A stretch of 64,000 bases of DNA from a bacterium (GTDB taxonomy: Bacteria > Myxococcota_A > Bradymonadia > UBA7976 > UBA1532): positions 744,001 through 808,000 of the forward strand of contig JAUHXC010000001.1 of assembly GCA_030427205.1 (NCBI GenBank), given 5' to 3'. This document shows, one piece after another, positions 1 to 7,691 of the stretch; the stretch's first letter is position 1, and each line of letters starts with the position of its first letter. Below the pieces are notes generated by a model. That model made no database searches. It was given only the letters and a program-made list of their open reading frames with translations, and was not told where the DNA came from. The position numbers and the translations under genes are program-made.

Positions 1-217
1 GCAGCTGCAAGGCGACCCGATGCCCCGAGGGCAGCGGCTGGCCCACCAGCCGCGGGCCGTGATCCTCGGACCACGCCACGGCGCTGTGGGTGTAGTCCGC
101 GCGCGCCGGCAGCAGGCTGTCGCCGACGCCGCTGACGAGCTGGGCGGCGTGGTGCAGGGCGCGGCGGGCGGCGCTCAGGGCGCGCGGGTCGAGCTGGCCG
201 GGCAGGCGGTCGGTCAT
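1..217 (-). CDS. Partial hypothetical protein, weakly DUF5996-like (C-terminus outside window)
   Basis: The minus-strand frame is open from an ATG at 217 to the window edge and encodes the first 72 residues. A GGAG sits 6 nt before the ATG, so the start is well supported. The visible sequence begins MTDRLPGQLDPRAL, followed by an alternating hydrophobic/helical stretch and a TYTHSAVAW-like segment. The pattern of an Ala-rich helix followed by 'TxSAVxW...GP.LVGQPLPSG' faintly recalls the start of DUF5996 proteins, but too little is present to be sure. No catalytic motif is visible. It is followed downstream on the same strand only by the window boundary. Confidence 0.5.
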   Translation of the reverse strand, partial: MTDRLPGQLDPRALSAARRALHHAAQLVSGVGDSLLPARADYTHSAVAWSEDHGPRLVGQPLPSGHRVALQL

Positions 218-298
218 CGGTCGCTCCGGGTCGGGGGTGACGGCAGGGTGCCCCGGCCGATCGCCTCGACGCAACCGAAGGCGCGACGGAGGCTCGCG

Positions 299-508
299 TC
301 AGCCGGGCAGGATGTCGGCCGCGACGGCGGCGAGGTGCGGCGGCAGCTCGGGCCGCGGCTGGCCGGCGCGGTGCGGCGGCAGCTCGGGCCGCGGCTGGCC
401 GGCGCGGTGGGCCTGCAAGTGCGCGGCGATGGCCCGGTGCTCGGGGCCGATCGGCGCGGCGCTGTCCCGCGAGACGCTGTGACGGTGTCCCAGGGACGAT
501 CTGCTCAT
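299..508 (-). CDS. Small hypothetical protein with an in-frame 12-residue duplication
   Basis: A 69-aa frame begins 8 nt after the stop of the upstream lipoprotein gene, so it could be the last gene of that operon. Its C-terminal half reads as two identical copies of HRAGQPRPELPP followed by HLAAVAADILPG. The duplication comes from an exact 36-bp tandem repeat (335-370 and 371-406). It has no signal peptide, membrane segment or known motif, and the ribosome site is weak. The family is not recognised. The regular helix-like ending suggests real coding, but the short length and weak start keep this tentative. Confidence 0.4.
   Translation of the reverse strand: MSRSSLGHRHSVSRDSAAPIGPEHRAIAAHLQAHRAGQPRPELPPHRAGQPRPELPPHLAAVAADILPG
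335..406. repeat. Exact 36-bp tandem duplication
   Basis: Bases 335-370 and 371-406 are identical and directly adjacent. The unit starts gtgcggcggcagctcggg and ends ggccggcgcg. As 36 is a multiple of three, the duplication keeps the reading frame of the small minus-strand gene (299-508) and adds 12 residues. Confidence 0.9.
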
Positions 509-515
509 CCGCCGT

Positions 516-2255
516 TCAGGGCAGCGGCACCCGCAGCACCCGCAGCCGGGCCGCCACCCGGCCGCCCGCGCGGCCCGACAGGCTCAGGGTGCCGATGATG
601 GCCACCCCGTCGCGCACGAACAGGCGGTTGGCGAAGCCGGTGGGGCCGTCCGCGTCGACGATCAGGGGCGGGCTCGACCAGCCGCCGGCGGTGCGCACGC
701 CCAGGCGCAGGGTATTGTCGCTGGCGTCCTGGTAGACCACCACCGCGCGGGCCTGCGGGTCCAGGTCGAGCGCGGGCGAGGGGCCTACCCGCCGTCGGCG
801 GCCGAGGCCGCCCGGGTCGACGACCTCGATGCTGCCGCCGCCGGCGACCGCGCCGCGATAGGCCAAGAGCGACCACGTGCGCTCGTCGGTGAAGACCAGC
901 TGCACCCCCGCCTCGCCGGCCACCAGATCGCACCACTCGCCCGCCGCGTGCTCGAGCACGTCGGCGTAGCGCCCGCCCGGGTCGTCCCCCGGGGCCAGCG
1001 CCATGCGCCCGTCGAGCGGGTGCACGTCGAAGCCGTCGTCGGCGGTGCCCCGGGCCAGGAGCAGCCGCCGCTCGACGCCGTCGTGGAACGCCACCACCGC
1101 CGCGCCGTCGGGGGCCAGCCGGAAGCAGGGGCGCACCCCGTAGCGGGCGGGCAGCACGCCGGGCGGCGCGGTCTCGCCGTCGGCGCCGAAGCGCATCGAC
1201 AGCGCCACCACCCGGAAGTCGCCCGCGGCCGGATCGGGCCCCGCCGCGACCGCGTAGCGCAGGCCCGAGCGGCCGTCGGCGGTCTCGACGACGCTGTAGA
1301 CCAGATGCGGGCGGCCGGCGGGGTCGAGCGCGAGCCGCACGTCGCGGCCGGCGTCCCCCTCGGCGTCGACGATCACCGGCGGGTTCCAGCGGCCGTCGGC
1401 CTCCCGGCGCACATAGCGCAGGGCGCGGGCGTCGAGGTCGTAATAGGCTAGGTGCAGACGGTTGCGGGCGTCGATGGCGACGCGCGGATAGCGCCCCCGA
1501 TCGGGCCCGAGGTCGGCGCCCCGCCCGTCCTCGCCCCGCGGCGCGGCGTCGTCGGGCAGGCCGTCGACGAAGGTGACCCGCGGGCGGTCGCTCTCGACGT
1601 CTTCGACGACCACCACGTCGCCCAGGTCGGGGTCGTAGGCCACGAAGACCGGCGCCCCGCGCAACAGCGCCATGTCGGCGTCGCGCAGGTCGCCGGCGTC
1701 GACCGCGGGCGGGCCGACGCAGGCGCACTCGGCGGCGTCGAGCGCGCACACCGGGCCGTCCTGGGCCTCGGCGTCGAGCACCACCGCCACCTCGCCGGCG
1801 GCGCAGGTCATCGCGCATTGCGGCGGCGCGGGCCGGCACAGGTCGCGGTGCGGGAAGCACGCGTCGTCGGGGCCGCAGAGGCCGTCGCAGGGCAGCCCGC
1901 GCACGCAGAAGCCGCCCAGGCAGCGGCCGCCTTCGCAGCCGTCGTCGTCGGCGCAGCGCCGGCGCACGCAGTAGTCGCCGCGGCATTCGAAGTCGGGGTC
2001 GGGGCAGCCGGCGGCGCAGTCGTCGGTGGGCGCCGGCGCGCAGACGCCGCCCTGGCAGGTCTCCAGCGCGCAGCAGCCCAGGCCGGCGTCGCATTGCCGC
2101 TGATCGACGCACAGCCGCTCGACGCAGCGCTGCCCGCCGGGGCAGTCGGCGCTGCGCTCGCAGGTGGTGGTGGCCGCCGAGAGCCGGTCGTCACAGGCCA
2201 GCGCGCCGACGGCCAGAGCGGCGCCGAGCGCGAGCGGCAACCAGCGGTGATTCAT
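516..2255 (-). CDS. Cys-rich secreted lipoprotein-like protein with beta-propeller-like repeats
   Basis: This 579-aa protein starts with a short basic region and a hydrophobic signal ending LAVGALAC at residue 21. The lipobox is imperfect (Ala at -3), so lipidation is probable rather than certain. Residues about 30-165 hold over 20 cysteines in short loops of the type CxxDxDCxGGxCxxGxC, resembling EGF- or Dickkopf-like secreted modules common in Myxococcota. The rest has recurring strands of the type VAIDARNRLHLAYYD, LALDPAGRPHLVYS and FRLAPDGAAVVAFHD, suggesting a beta-propeller. The ATG overlaps the upstream stop (ATGA at 2252-2255), so it is translationally coupled to the preceding gene. 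No enzyme motif is seen; a surface or periplasmic binding role is inferred. Confidence 0.8.
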   Translation of the reverse strand: MNHRWLPLALGAALAVGALACDDRLSAATTTCERSADCPGGQRCVERLCVDQRQCDAGLGCCALETCQGGVCAPAPTDDCAAGCPDPDFECRGDYCVRRRCADDDGCEGGRCLGGFCVRGLPCDGLCGPDDACFPHRDLCRPAPPQCAMTCAAGEVAVVLDAEAQDGPVCALDAAECACVGPPAVDAGDLRDADMALLRGAPVFVAYDPDLGDVVVVEDVESDRPRVTFVDGLPDDAAPRGEDGRGADLGPDRGRYPRVAIDARNRLHLAYYDLDARALRYVRREADGRWNPPVIVDAEGDAGRDVRLALDPAGRPHLVYSVVETADGRSGLRYAVAAGPDPAAGDFRVVALSMRFGADGETAPPGVLPARYGVRPCFRLAPDGAAVVAFHDGVERRLLLARGTADDGFDVHPLDGRMALAPGDDPGGRYADVLEHAAGEWCDLVAGEAGVQLVFTDERTWSLLAYRGAVAGGGSIEVVDPGGLGRRRRVGPSPALDLDPQARAVVVYQDASDNTLRLGVRTAGGWSSPPLIVDADGPTGFANRLFVRDGVAIIGTLSLSGRAGGRVAARLRVLRVPLP

Positions 2256-4507
2256 CGGCTTCGCGGCGCGCGCCGGCGCAGCGCCAGCCCCACGAGAAGG
2301 CCCGCCAGGGCCACGGGCAGCCCGCCGGGGGCCCGATCGTCGCCGGGCAGGGCGCGGCATCCGCCGGTGGCCGCGCGCGGCGCCGGCGCGCCCTGGGGGG
2401 CCGTGGGCGGCATGTTCTCGGCCGGGTCGAGGGCCGGTTCGGCCTTCGGCGGGGCGATGACCTCGATGGCGACCACCGCCGGCGTGGGATCCAGCGTGCG
2501 ATAGGCCCCTTCGGCCACCGCGCGCACCTCGAGCCGATGGGTGCCGGGCACGTGCAGCAGCGGCTCGTCGATCAGCAGCGCGCCGTCCACCGCGGCCACC
2601 AGCGGGCGCCACGGGCCATGGTCGAGCCGATGCTGGAACCGGGCCGCCGTCAGGCCCGGCGCGGTCGCCTGCACCGCCACGACCGCCCGCCCCGGCGCGA
2701 CGCTCTGCACGGTCGCGTGGGTCTCGACCGGCGCCACCAGCGCGCCGCGGTTCACCGGATCGAGGGTGGTCAGCACGCTGAGGTGGTCGCTCTGCGGCCC
2801 GTCGACCCGCAGGCCGGTGATGCGCGCGTCGTAGGGCAGCCCGGTGAGGTCTTCGACCGTGCCCGAGAGGTCGACGTCCAGCGCCAGCGCCTCGGTCGAC
2901 AGCGCCCGGGTGGCCAGATCGAGCACGAGCCGCAAGAGCGCGGGCAGGTCGTCGGCGGCGACGAGCCCGTCGTACTCGACCATCAGCTCGCCGATCTGCG
3001 GCGTCTCGATGGCCAGGGCCAGCCGGGTGCCGTCCACCGGCTGGATCGCCACGTCGACGGCGACGTCGGTGCGGGCGGCGAAGATGCGGCTCCAGCGGCC
3101 TTCGATGTAGGCGTACAGCTCGATGCCCAGACCGGGCACGTTCACCGAGACCCCCACCTGGGGCACGCCGCCGTCGTCTTCGATGGGGCGCAGGTCGAGC
3201 AGCGGGAACGCGTCGACGGGGATCTGCGGGTCGAGCACGACCATCATCGGCCGCGGGCCGCCCGCGAGCCGGTCGAGGCCGGGCAGCAGCAGCCCGAGGG
3301 TGTCGGTGTCGATGCGCTGCCCGGCGAGCGCGTCGATGTCGTCGGTGTCGAGGCGCAGGCAGAGCAAACCCGAGCGCCAGAGGCTCCACAGCAGCCGGTC
3401 GAGGGTGGCCTCGGCCACCGCCAGTCCGATGTGATACGGCTCGCCTTCGGCGTCGTAGCCGGTCAGCGCCGGCGCGGGCCCCGCCTCGAGCAGCGGCGCG
3501 CGGTTGGTGGGCGCGACGCAGGGGTGGTCGACGGCGTCCAGGCCCAGGTCGAGGCTGAGCCCCAGGCCGTCGCCGCGGGCGCCAGCGGTGCGCAGGGTGA
3601 AGCCCTCGGGGGTCGGCGCGGCGCGGTACAGCAGCGGGTGGGCGTCGAGCGGCAGCGGCAACAGCGCCCCGAGCAGCGCCGCGGGCAGCGCGCCTTCGAG
3701 GGCCAGCGGCTTGTCGGTGTACTGCACCGCGATGTCGTTGACCGCCTGCTCGATGAAGGGGGTCAGCAAGGCGTTGAGCTGCGCGTCGAACAGCCCGTAG
3801 AGCAGCTCGATGATGTCGGCGCCGATGTCGCTCGCCCCGCAGGCGAAGTCGCACTCGGCGGGGCTGCCGAAGTCGGAGCACTCGGGCAGGTTGGGGTCGA
3901 CCCCCAGCTCGATGTCGAGCCGGTCGACGGTGGGCGGCTCGAGGGCGACGCGCACCTGGAAGCGGCCCTCGGCGTCGACCTCGGGGAAGACGTCGATCAC
4001 CAGCCCCGCGGTGAGGAAGTGCTCGCCCGGGTCGCCGCGGAAGATACCGTTCTCGAGGGTGCAGGCACCGTTGCCGCCTACGCCGACCCAGACGTTGCCC
4101 CGCTCGAAGCGCAGCCGGGCGTCGCCCACCGTCAGCCGGATGCGGGCCGGGTCGGCGACGAACTCGAGGTCGATCTGCACCGTGCGCAGGTCGAAGGCGA
4201 CGCGGATGTCGCGCAGGCCGATGCCGAAGCGGTCGCTGCCGGTCTCTTGATCGGGGATGTCGAGCCGCACCCAGCCGTCGGGGTCGACATCGAGCAGCAG
4301 CCCGGCGATGCGCTCGCGCTCGGACAGCAGCAGGTCGGTGCCCGCGGCGGTCAGCGCCACCTGCGCCCCCGACTCGATGGTATTGAGCTCGCTGCGCGGA
4401 AAAGGCGCCTCGGGCGCGCCCGCGCAGCCGGGCAGGCCCAGCGTCGGGCCGTCGGGGCTGCAGCCGAAGGCCAGCAGCGCGGCCCAGAGCCAGAGGGCGC
4501 GGTTCAT
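2252..4507 (-). CDS. Large envelope protein with lipoprotein-type signal and MYXO-CTERM-like tail
   Basis: The 751-aa protein has an N-terminal signal ending LLAFGC. Its C-terminus has a TGGCR motif, a hydrophobic stretch (PVALAGLLVGLAL) and a final Arg cluster. That Gly-Gly-Cys, transmembrane, basic-tail order is the layout of MYXO-CTERM surface-sorting signals known from Myxococcota. The centre is beta-rich with amphipathic segments (LLYGLFDAQLNALLTPFIEQ) and no recognised enzyme motif. It is translationally coupled to the upstream diguanylate cyclase (ATGA at 4504-4507) and to the downstream Cys-rich protein. Having both a lipobox-like Cys and a C-terminal sorting tail is unusual. Function unknown; a surface-anchored binding or adhesion role is a guess. 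Confidence 0.8.
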   Translation of the reverse strand: MNRALWLWAALLAFGCSPDGPTLGLPGCAGAPEAPFPRSELNTIESGAQVALTAAGTDLLLSERERIAGLLLDVDPDGWVRLDIPDQETGSDRFGIGLRDIRVAFDLRTVQIDLEFVADPARIRLTVGDARLRFERGNVWVGVGGNGACTLENGIFRGDPGEHFLTAGLVIDVFPEVDAEGRFQVRVALEPPTVDRLDIELGVDPNLPECSDFGSPAECDFACGASDIGADIIELLYGLFDAQLNALLTPFIEQAVNDIAVQYTDKPLALEGALPAALLGALLPLPLDAHPLLYRAAPTPEGFTLRTAGARGDGLGLSLDLGLDAVDHPCVAPTNRAPLLEAGPAPALTGYDAEGEPYHIGLAVAEATLDRLLWSLWRSGLLCLRLDTDDIDALAGQRIDTDTLGLLLPGLDRLAGGPRPMMVVLDPQIPVDAFPLLDLRPIEDDGGVPQVGVSVNVPGLGIELYAYIEGRWSRIFAARTDVAVDVAIQPVDGTRLALAIETPQIGELMVEYDGLVAADDLPALLRLVLDLATRALSTEALALDVDLSGTVEDLTGLPYDARITGLRVDGPQSDHLSVLTTLDPVNRGALVAPVETHATVQSVAPGRAVVAVQATAPGLTAARFQHRLDHGPWRPLVAAVDGALLIDEPLLHVPGTHRLEVRAVAEGAYRTLDPTPAVVAIEVIAPPKAEPALDPAENMPPTAPQGAPAPRAATGGCRALPGDDRAPGGLPVALAGLLVGLALRRRAPRSR

Positions 4508-5385
4508 GTCGAGACCCGGTTTCGCCCCTGCTCCTTGGCCCGGTACAGCGCCGCGTCGGCCGCGGCGACGAGCTGGGCCGGCGAGATCATGTCGGGGGTG
4601 AACGCGCCCACCCCGACGCTGATGGTCACCGGCAGCCGGCGCCCATCGAACTTGAAGTCGTGCTCGTCGACCATCGCGCGCACGATCTCGGCGAAGCGGG
4701 CGGCGTCTTCGGTGCTCGTCTCGGGCAGCACGATGACGAACTCGTCGCCGGCGTAGCGGGCGAAGAGCTCTTCCTTGCGCATGCGGCCGGCGATCTCGGC
4801 GGCCATGGTGCGCAGCACGTAGTCCCCCGAGAGGTGCCCGTAGCGGTCGTTGATCGTCTTGAAGCGGTCGACGTCGAAGATCAGCAGCGACAGCGCGCGC
4901 TCGTGGCGCCGACAGCGGCTGATCTCGCGCTCGGTGTACTCCTCGAAGTAGCGCCGATTGTGGATCTGGGTCAGCCCGTCGAAGATCGCCATGCGGTAGA
5001 TCTCTTCGTAGTAGGCCGCCTCGACGTTGCTCGTGGAGAGGAACTTGAAGATGGTGCTGCCGACCTTGATCAGGTCGCCGTCGCGCAGCGGCGCCCGGGT
5101 GATCGGGCTGCCGGCGACGTAGGTGCCGTTGGTGCTGCGCAGGTCTTCGATGAACCAGACGCCGTCGAGGAACATCAGCCGGCAGTGGCGGCGGCTGACC
5201 GACTCGTCGTCGACGGAGATGTCGGCGTCGAGGTCGCGGCCGACGATGGTGGACGGACGGGTGGGGTCGAGGTCGACCTTGTAGCCGATCCGGCTCCCGT
5301 AGATGGTCACCAGGATCTCGTGGGCCCCGCCGTCGTCGGCGTCGAACGCGGACCCCCTCATGATGCGCGTCTGGGCGCCTCGCAT
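4504..5385 (-). CDS. FHA-GGDEF diguanylate cyclase
   Basis: The 293-aa protein has an N-terminal FHA domain (about residues 24-115) with GRDLDADISV (49-58), SVSRRHCRL (62-70) and STNGTYV (84-90), the phosphothreonine-binding loops. A GGDEF domain follows (about 128-290): FDGLTQIHNRRYF, DVDRFKTINDRYGH and the active-site AGDEF at 212-216. The first Gly is Ala, a substitution found in active cyclases. The RxxD inhibitory site expected just before the motif is absent, so product inhibition is probably lost. The likely role is cyclic-di-GMP synthesis controlled by binding of a phosphorylated partner, for example from a Ser/Thr kinase. A second ATG at 5361 is possible; neither start has a strong ribosome site. 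Confidence 0.9.
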   Translation of the reverse strand: MRGAQTRIMRGSAFDADDGGAHEILVTIYGSRIGYKVDLDPTRPSTIVGRDLDADISVDDESVSRRHCRLMFLDGVWFIEDLRSTNGTYVAGSPITRAPLRDGDLIKVGSTIFKFLSTSNVEAAYYEEIYRMAIFDGLTQIHNRRYFEEYTEREISRCRRHERALSLLIFDVDRFKTINDRYGHLSGDYVLRTMAAEIAGRMRKEELFARYAGDEFVIVLPETSTEDAARFAEIVRAMVDEHDFKFDGRRLPVTISVGVGAFTPDMISPAQLVAAADAALYRAKEQGRNRVST

Positions 5386-5450
5386 GCACGCAACATACAG
5401 CCGGGCGTCGCGGCGGCGCAATCGCGTATCACCGGCCGTTTTGTACCCGC

Positions 5451-6488
5451 TCAGTGAATCGACAGATACATCCAGAGGGGCCGGTGGCTGGAGATGTTGG
5501 ATATGCCCCGATATCCCCCCGCATAACTGCGATACGGGTCGCGATCGTCGAAGGCGTCGACGTGGCACGCCGGGCCGTCGCTCCGCAGTCGCGGGCCCAG
5601 GTCCGCGCCGATCACCAGGTGGTCGATGCGGCTGTCGTAGCGGGTCTGCGAGCTCTGCGGGCAGTCGTCTTCGACGAAGGCGAACGCCGGATCGTCTTCG
5701 AAGGGCCGCAGGCCCCGGATCTCGCGGTGCAGGCCGTCGTGGGTGTCGTTGAAGTCGCCGACGATCACCACCGGCGGCGCGGGGGCGGGGTGCGCGGGCA
5801 GGCCGTCGGTGATCCAGCGGTGAAGCTGCTCGATCTGGTGGGCGCGGTAGGTGCTGTCTTCGGTGTTGGGGAAGGGGTGGAAGTGCACCACCACCATGGT
5901 GAACGCCAGGTCGCCGTCGAGCGCGCGCACCCGGGCGGCGAGCGGGTCCTTGCTGGGGAACTCGGTGCCCGGCAGCCGGATCTCGCGCACGTCGTCCACC
6001 GCGACCCGGTCGTGGCGCCAGAGGATGGCCGGGTTCTGCGACCAGCCGCTCGCGCCGACCGCCCAGCGGTAGCGCGGGGGCAGGTCGAGCAGCTCGAGGG
6101 CGCCCGCGCCTTCGATCTCCTGCAGGCCGAAGACCTCGACGTCGGTCTCGACGATCAGGCGGGTGATCATGGCGTAGTCGGCGGCGAGCCGCGGGGTGAA
6201 CTCGGAGCGGTACTCGTCGGCCAGCCAGTCGATGTTGAAGCTGCCCACCTGCACGTACGCCGGGTCGGCCCGCTCGGCGGCGGGGGCCGGGTAGAGGTCG
6301 GGCGCGTCGGCGTCGGCCGGGCCTGCGTCGGGCGGGCCTGCGTCGGCGGGCTCTGCGTCGGCTGCCGCGTCCGCTGACTCTGCGTCGGCGATCGCGTTGG
6401 CCGCCGCGTCTCGGGGCCCGGCCGGTTCACAGGCGAGCAGCAGGGCGAGCAGGGCGAGCGGGCATACGTCGCGGCCGGGGATGCGCAT
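5451..6488 (-). CDS. Lipoprotein of the endonuclease/exonuclease/phosphatase (EEP) fold
   Basis: This 345-aa protein has a clear lipoprotein signal (LALLALLLAC, Cys20), then an Asp/Ala-rich linker to about residue 70 that looks like a surface spacer. The EEP fold follows with its metal and catalytic residues: SFNIDWL (Asn85), LQEIEG (Glu124), VVHFHP (His202), VGDFND (Asp245, Asn247), RIDHLVIG (Asp289) and SSHRPLW (His335). It probably cleaves phosphodiester bonds (extracellular DNA, phospholipid head groups or phosphoinositides); the substrate cannot be read from sequence. It is separated from the diguanylate cyclase by 65 nt and preceded by two tiny genes on the same strand. Confidence 0.87.
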   Translation of the reverse strand: MRIPGRDVCPLALLALLLACEPAGPRDAAANAIADAESADAAADAEPADAGPPDAGPADADAPDLYPAPAAERADPAYVQVGSFNIDWLADEYRSEFTPRLAADYAMITRLIVETDVEVFGLQEIEGAGALELLDLPPRYRWAVGASGWSQNPAILWRHDRVAVDDVREIRLPGTEFPSKDPLAARVRALDGDLAFTMVVVHFHPFPNTEDSTYRAHQIEQLHRWITDGLPAHPAPAPPVVIVGDFNDTHDGLHREIRGLRPFEDDPAFAFVEDDCPQSSQTRYDSRIDHLVIGADLGPRLRSDGPACHVDAFDDRDPYRSYAGGYRGISNISSHRPLWMYLSIH

Positions 6489-6583
6489 GGGGCCAGGGTG
6501 CCATGAATCGGCGGTGCGTCGCCGCCGTGGCCGCTTCGCCCGGGTCGCCCCGGGTCACCCCGGGTTGCGGGCCAGCACCCGCG

Positions 6584-6790
6584 CTATCGACGCGCGGGTC
6601 GCCGCTGTTGGCCAGGGCGCTGGCACCAGTCGGCGATCGCTTCGGCGATCTCTTCGTCGGTCGCGGCGTGGGCGTCGCCGTGCGCCGGCCCGAGCGCCGC
6701 GCTGCTCCGCCCGTCGATGCTGTCGAAGAAGGCCTCGGCGCGGTCGGCGTTGCGGGCGAAGCAGGGCCCGAAGGTATCGCAGTGGCGCAT
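6584..6790 (-). CDS. Small hypothetical protein (68 aa)
   Basis: The ATG at 6790 is preceded by GAGG with a 5-nt spacer, favouring it over an in-frame ATG 18 nt upstream. The protein begins MRHCDTFGPCFARN and has an acidic helix ATDEEIAEAIADWC before a basic tail. Three cysteines are spaced across it. There is no signal peptide or membrane segment. The family is not recognised. It lies 24 nt after another small gene on the same strand, and the two may be co-transcribed. Confidence 0.5.
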   Translation of the reverse strand: MRHCDTFGPCFARNADRAEAFFDSIDGRSSAALGPAHGDAHAATDEEIAEAIADWCQRPGQQRRPARR

Positions 6791-6814
6791 GGGATCCTCG
6801 GTTCGCACGCGGGT

Positions 6815-7009
6815 TCAGCGGCAGAGGGCGTCGCAGATCGTGTCGGCGTCGGTGGCGGACGCCGCGCCGGCCGGCTGCTCGGGGTCGGCGTCGGCGACGA
6901 CCACGGCGACATGCCCGCGCTCGGCCAGGGCCGGGTTGGGCGGCAGCAGCGCGAGGATGGTGTGGGCGATGGCGGCGGCGGCGGCGAGGGTCAGCAGGAA
7001 GTTGCGCAT
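6815..7009 (-). CDS. Small secreted or membrane-anchored protein (64 aa)
   Basis: A strong GGGAGAG site lies 6 nt before the ATG at 7009. Residues 1-30 form a signal peptide or single transmembrane helix (MRNFLLTLAAAAAIAHTILALL). The mature part is short, acidic and ends TICDALCR with two cysteines three residues apart. The family is not recognised. Upstream (about 7060-7100) is an A/T-rich patch unlike its surroundings that could hold the promoter. Confidence 0.55.
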   Translation of the reverse strand: MRNFLLTLAAAAAIAHTILALLPPNPALAERGHVAVVVADADPEQPAGAASATDADTICDALCR

Positions 7010-7124
7010 CGGTCTCTCCCGGAGTCGGTGTTCATCTGGGGGAACCGTGGGCCGGGAATCTGGCCAAGGCGTTTTCACTTTTTTTCGCGGGCCGTGTTTT
7101 TCGGCGTCGCGGGCCTTCGAAACC

Positions 7125-7156
7125 ACGACGCCCCCCGGCGGGCCGGAGGGCGTCGT
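7125..7156 (-). terminator. GC-rich hairpin downstream of the gene remnant
   Basis: Bases 7125-7133 (acgacgccc) pair perfectly with 7148-7156 (gggcgtcgt) around a 14-nt loop. The hairpin starts 17 nt after the stop of the frameshifted gene and reads out before the small gene at 7009. There is no proper U-tract, so a termination role is inferred from position and stem only. Confidence 0.35.
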
Positions 7157-7172
7157 TCGGCGCGAGCGCGGG

Positions 7173-7680
7173 TCAGGGCTGGCCGCCGTCGGCGAAGAGC
7201 GTCCTGTCGAGCACGGTGATGCCGTCCCACTCGGCGATGACTCCGAGGCGCCGATGCCCATGACCTCGCCGAAGACCTCGATGCAGCCTTCGAGGGCCGC
7301 GATGACGACGCTGACCGTCAGGTTCCAGCCGTCGGCGTCGACCTCGGCCTCGATGGGCATCTGGATGTCGAGCAGGTTGAGCGACGACGCCAGCGGAGGC
7401 GACGACGATGTCGAGGATGACCGAGGCGTTGGCGTCGAGCGCGGTGAACGGGGTCACGTTGCCGCCGAAGCCGTCGCCGCTGGCCGTGACGCCGGCCATG
7501 GCCCCGATCGCGCCGCTCGGCTCGGCCTGGGCGGTCAGTTCGAAGATGCCCAGTCGACCCCCTGGCGAGCGGTGAAGAAGGTGGTCCCGTAGAGCAGCGT
7601 GCCGCTGACCCTGACCATCGGCAACCCGCTGCTCGAGCCGCGGGGCGAGCCGCCGTATTGCGTGATGGCGACGCCTTGAG
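7173..7680 (-). pseudogene. Frameshifted gene remnant, secreted-protein-like
   Basis: Natural-looking protein sequence runs on the minus strand but switches frame three times. One frame gives YGGSPRGSSSGLPMVRVSG and GTLLYGTTFFTARQG to about 7555. A second gives LGIFELTAQAEPSGAIGAM and NVTPFTALDANASVILDIV to about 7395. A third gives LNLLDIQMPIEAEVDADGWN and VIAALEGCIEVFGEV to about 7245. The second frame then returns with GVIAEWDGITVLDRTLFADG and a TGA at 7173. No start codon is found upstream before the mgtE stop at 7692, so the 5' end is also missing. Either this is a decayed gene or the assembly has several small indels here. Family unknown. Confidence 0.65.
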
Positions 7681-7691
7681 GGGCCGCCGGC

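Noticed and set aside
2537..4756. Long plus-strand frames opposite the first lipoprotein operon
   Set aside because: Antisense shadows with His/Gln/Arg/Val-rich low-information sequence and no ribosome sites.
7060..7105. A/T-rich runs as an intrinsic terminator
   Set aside because: The T-runs on the plus strand are not preceded by a stable hairpin and no plus-strand gene ends here; a promoter for the small minus-strand gene is more likely.
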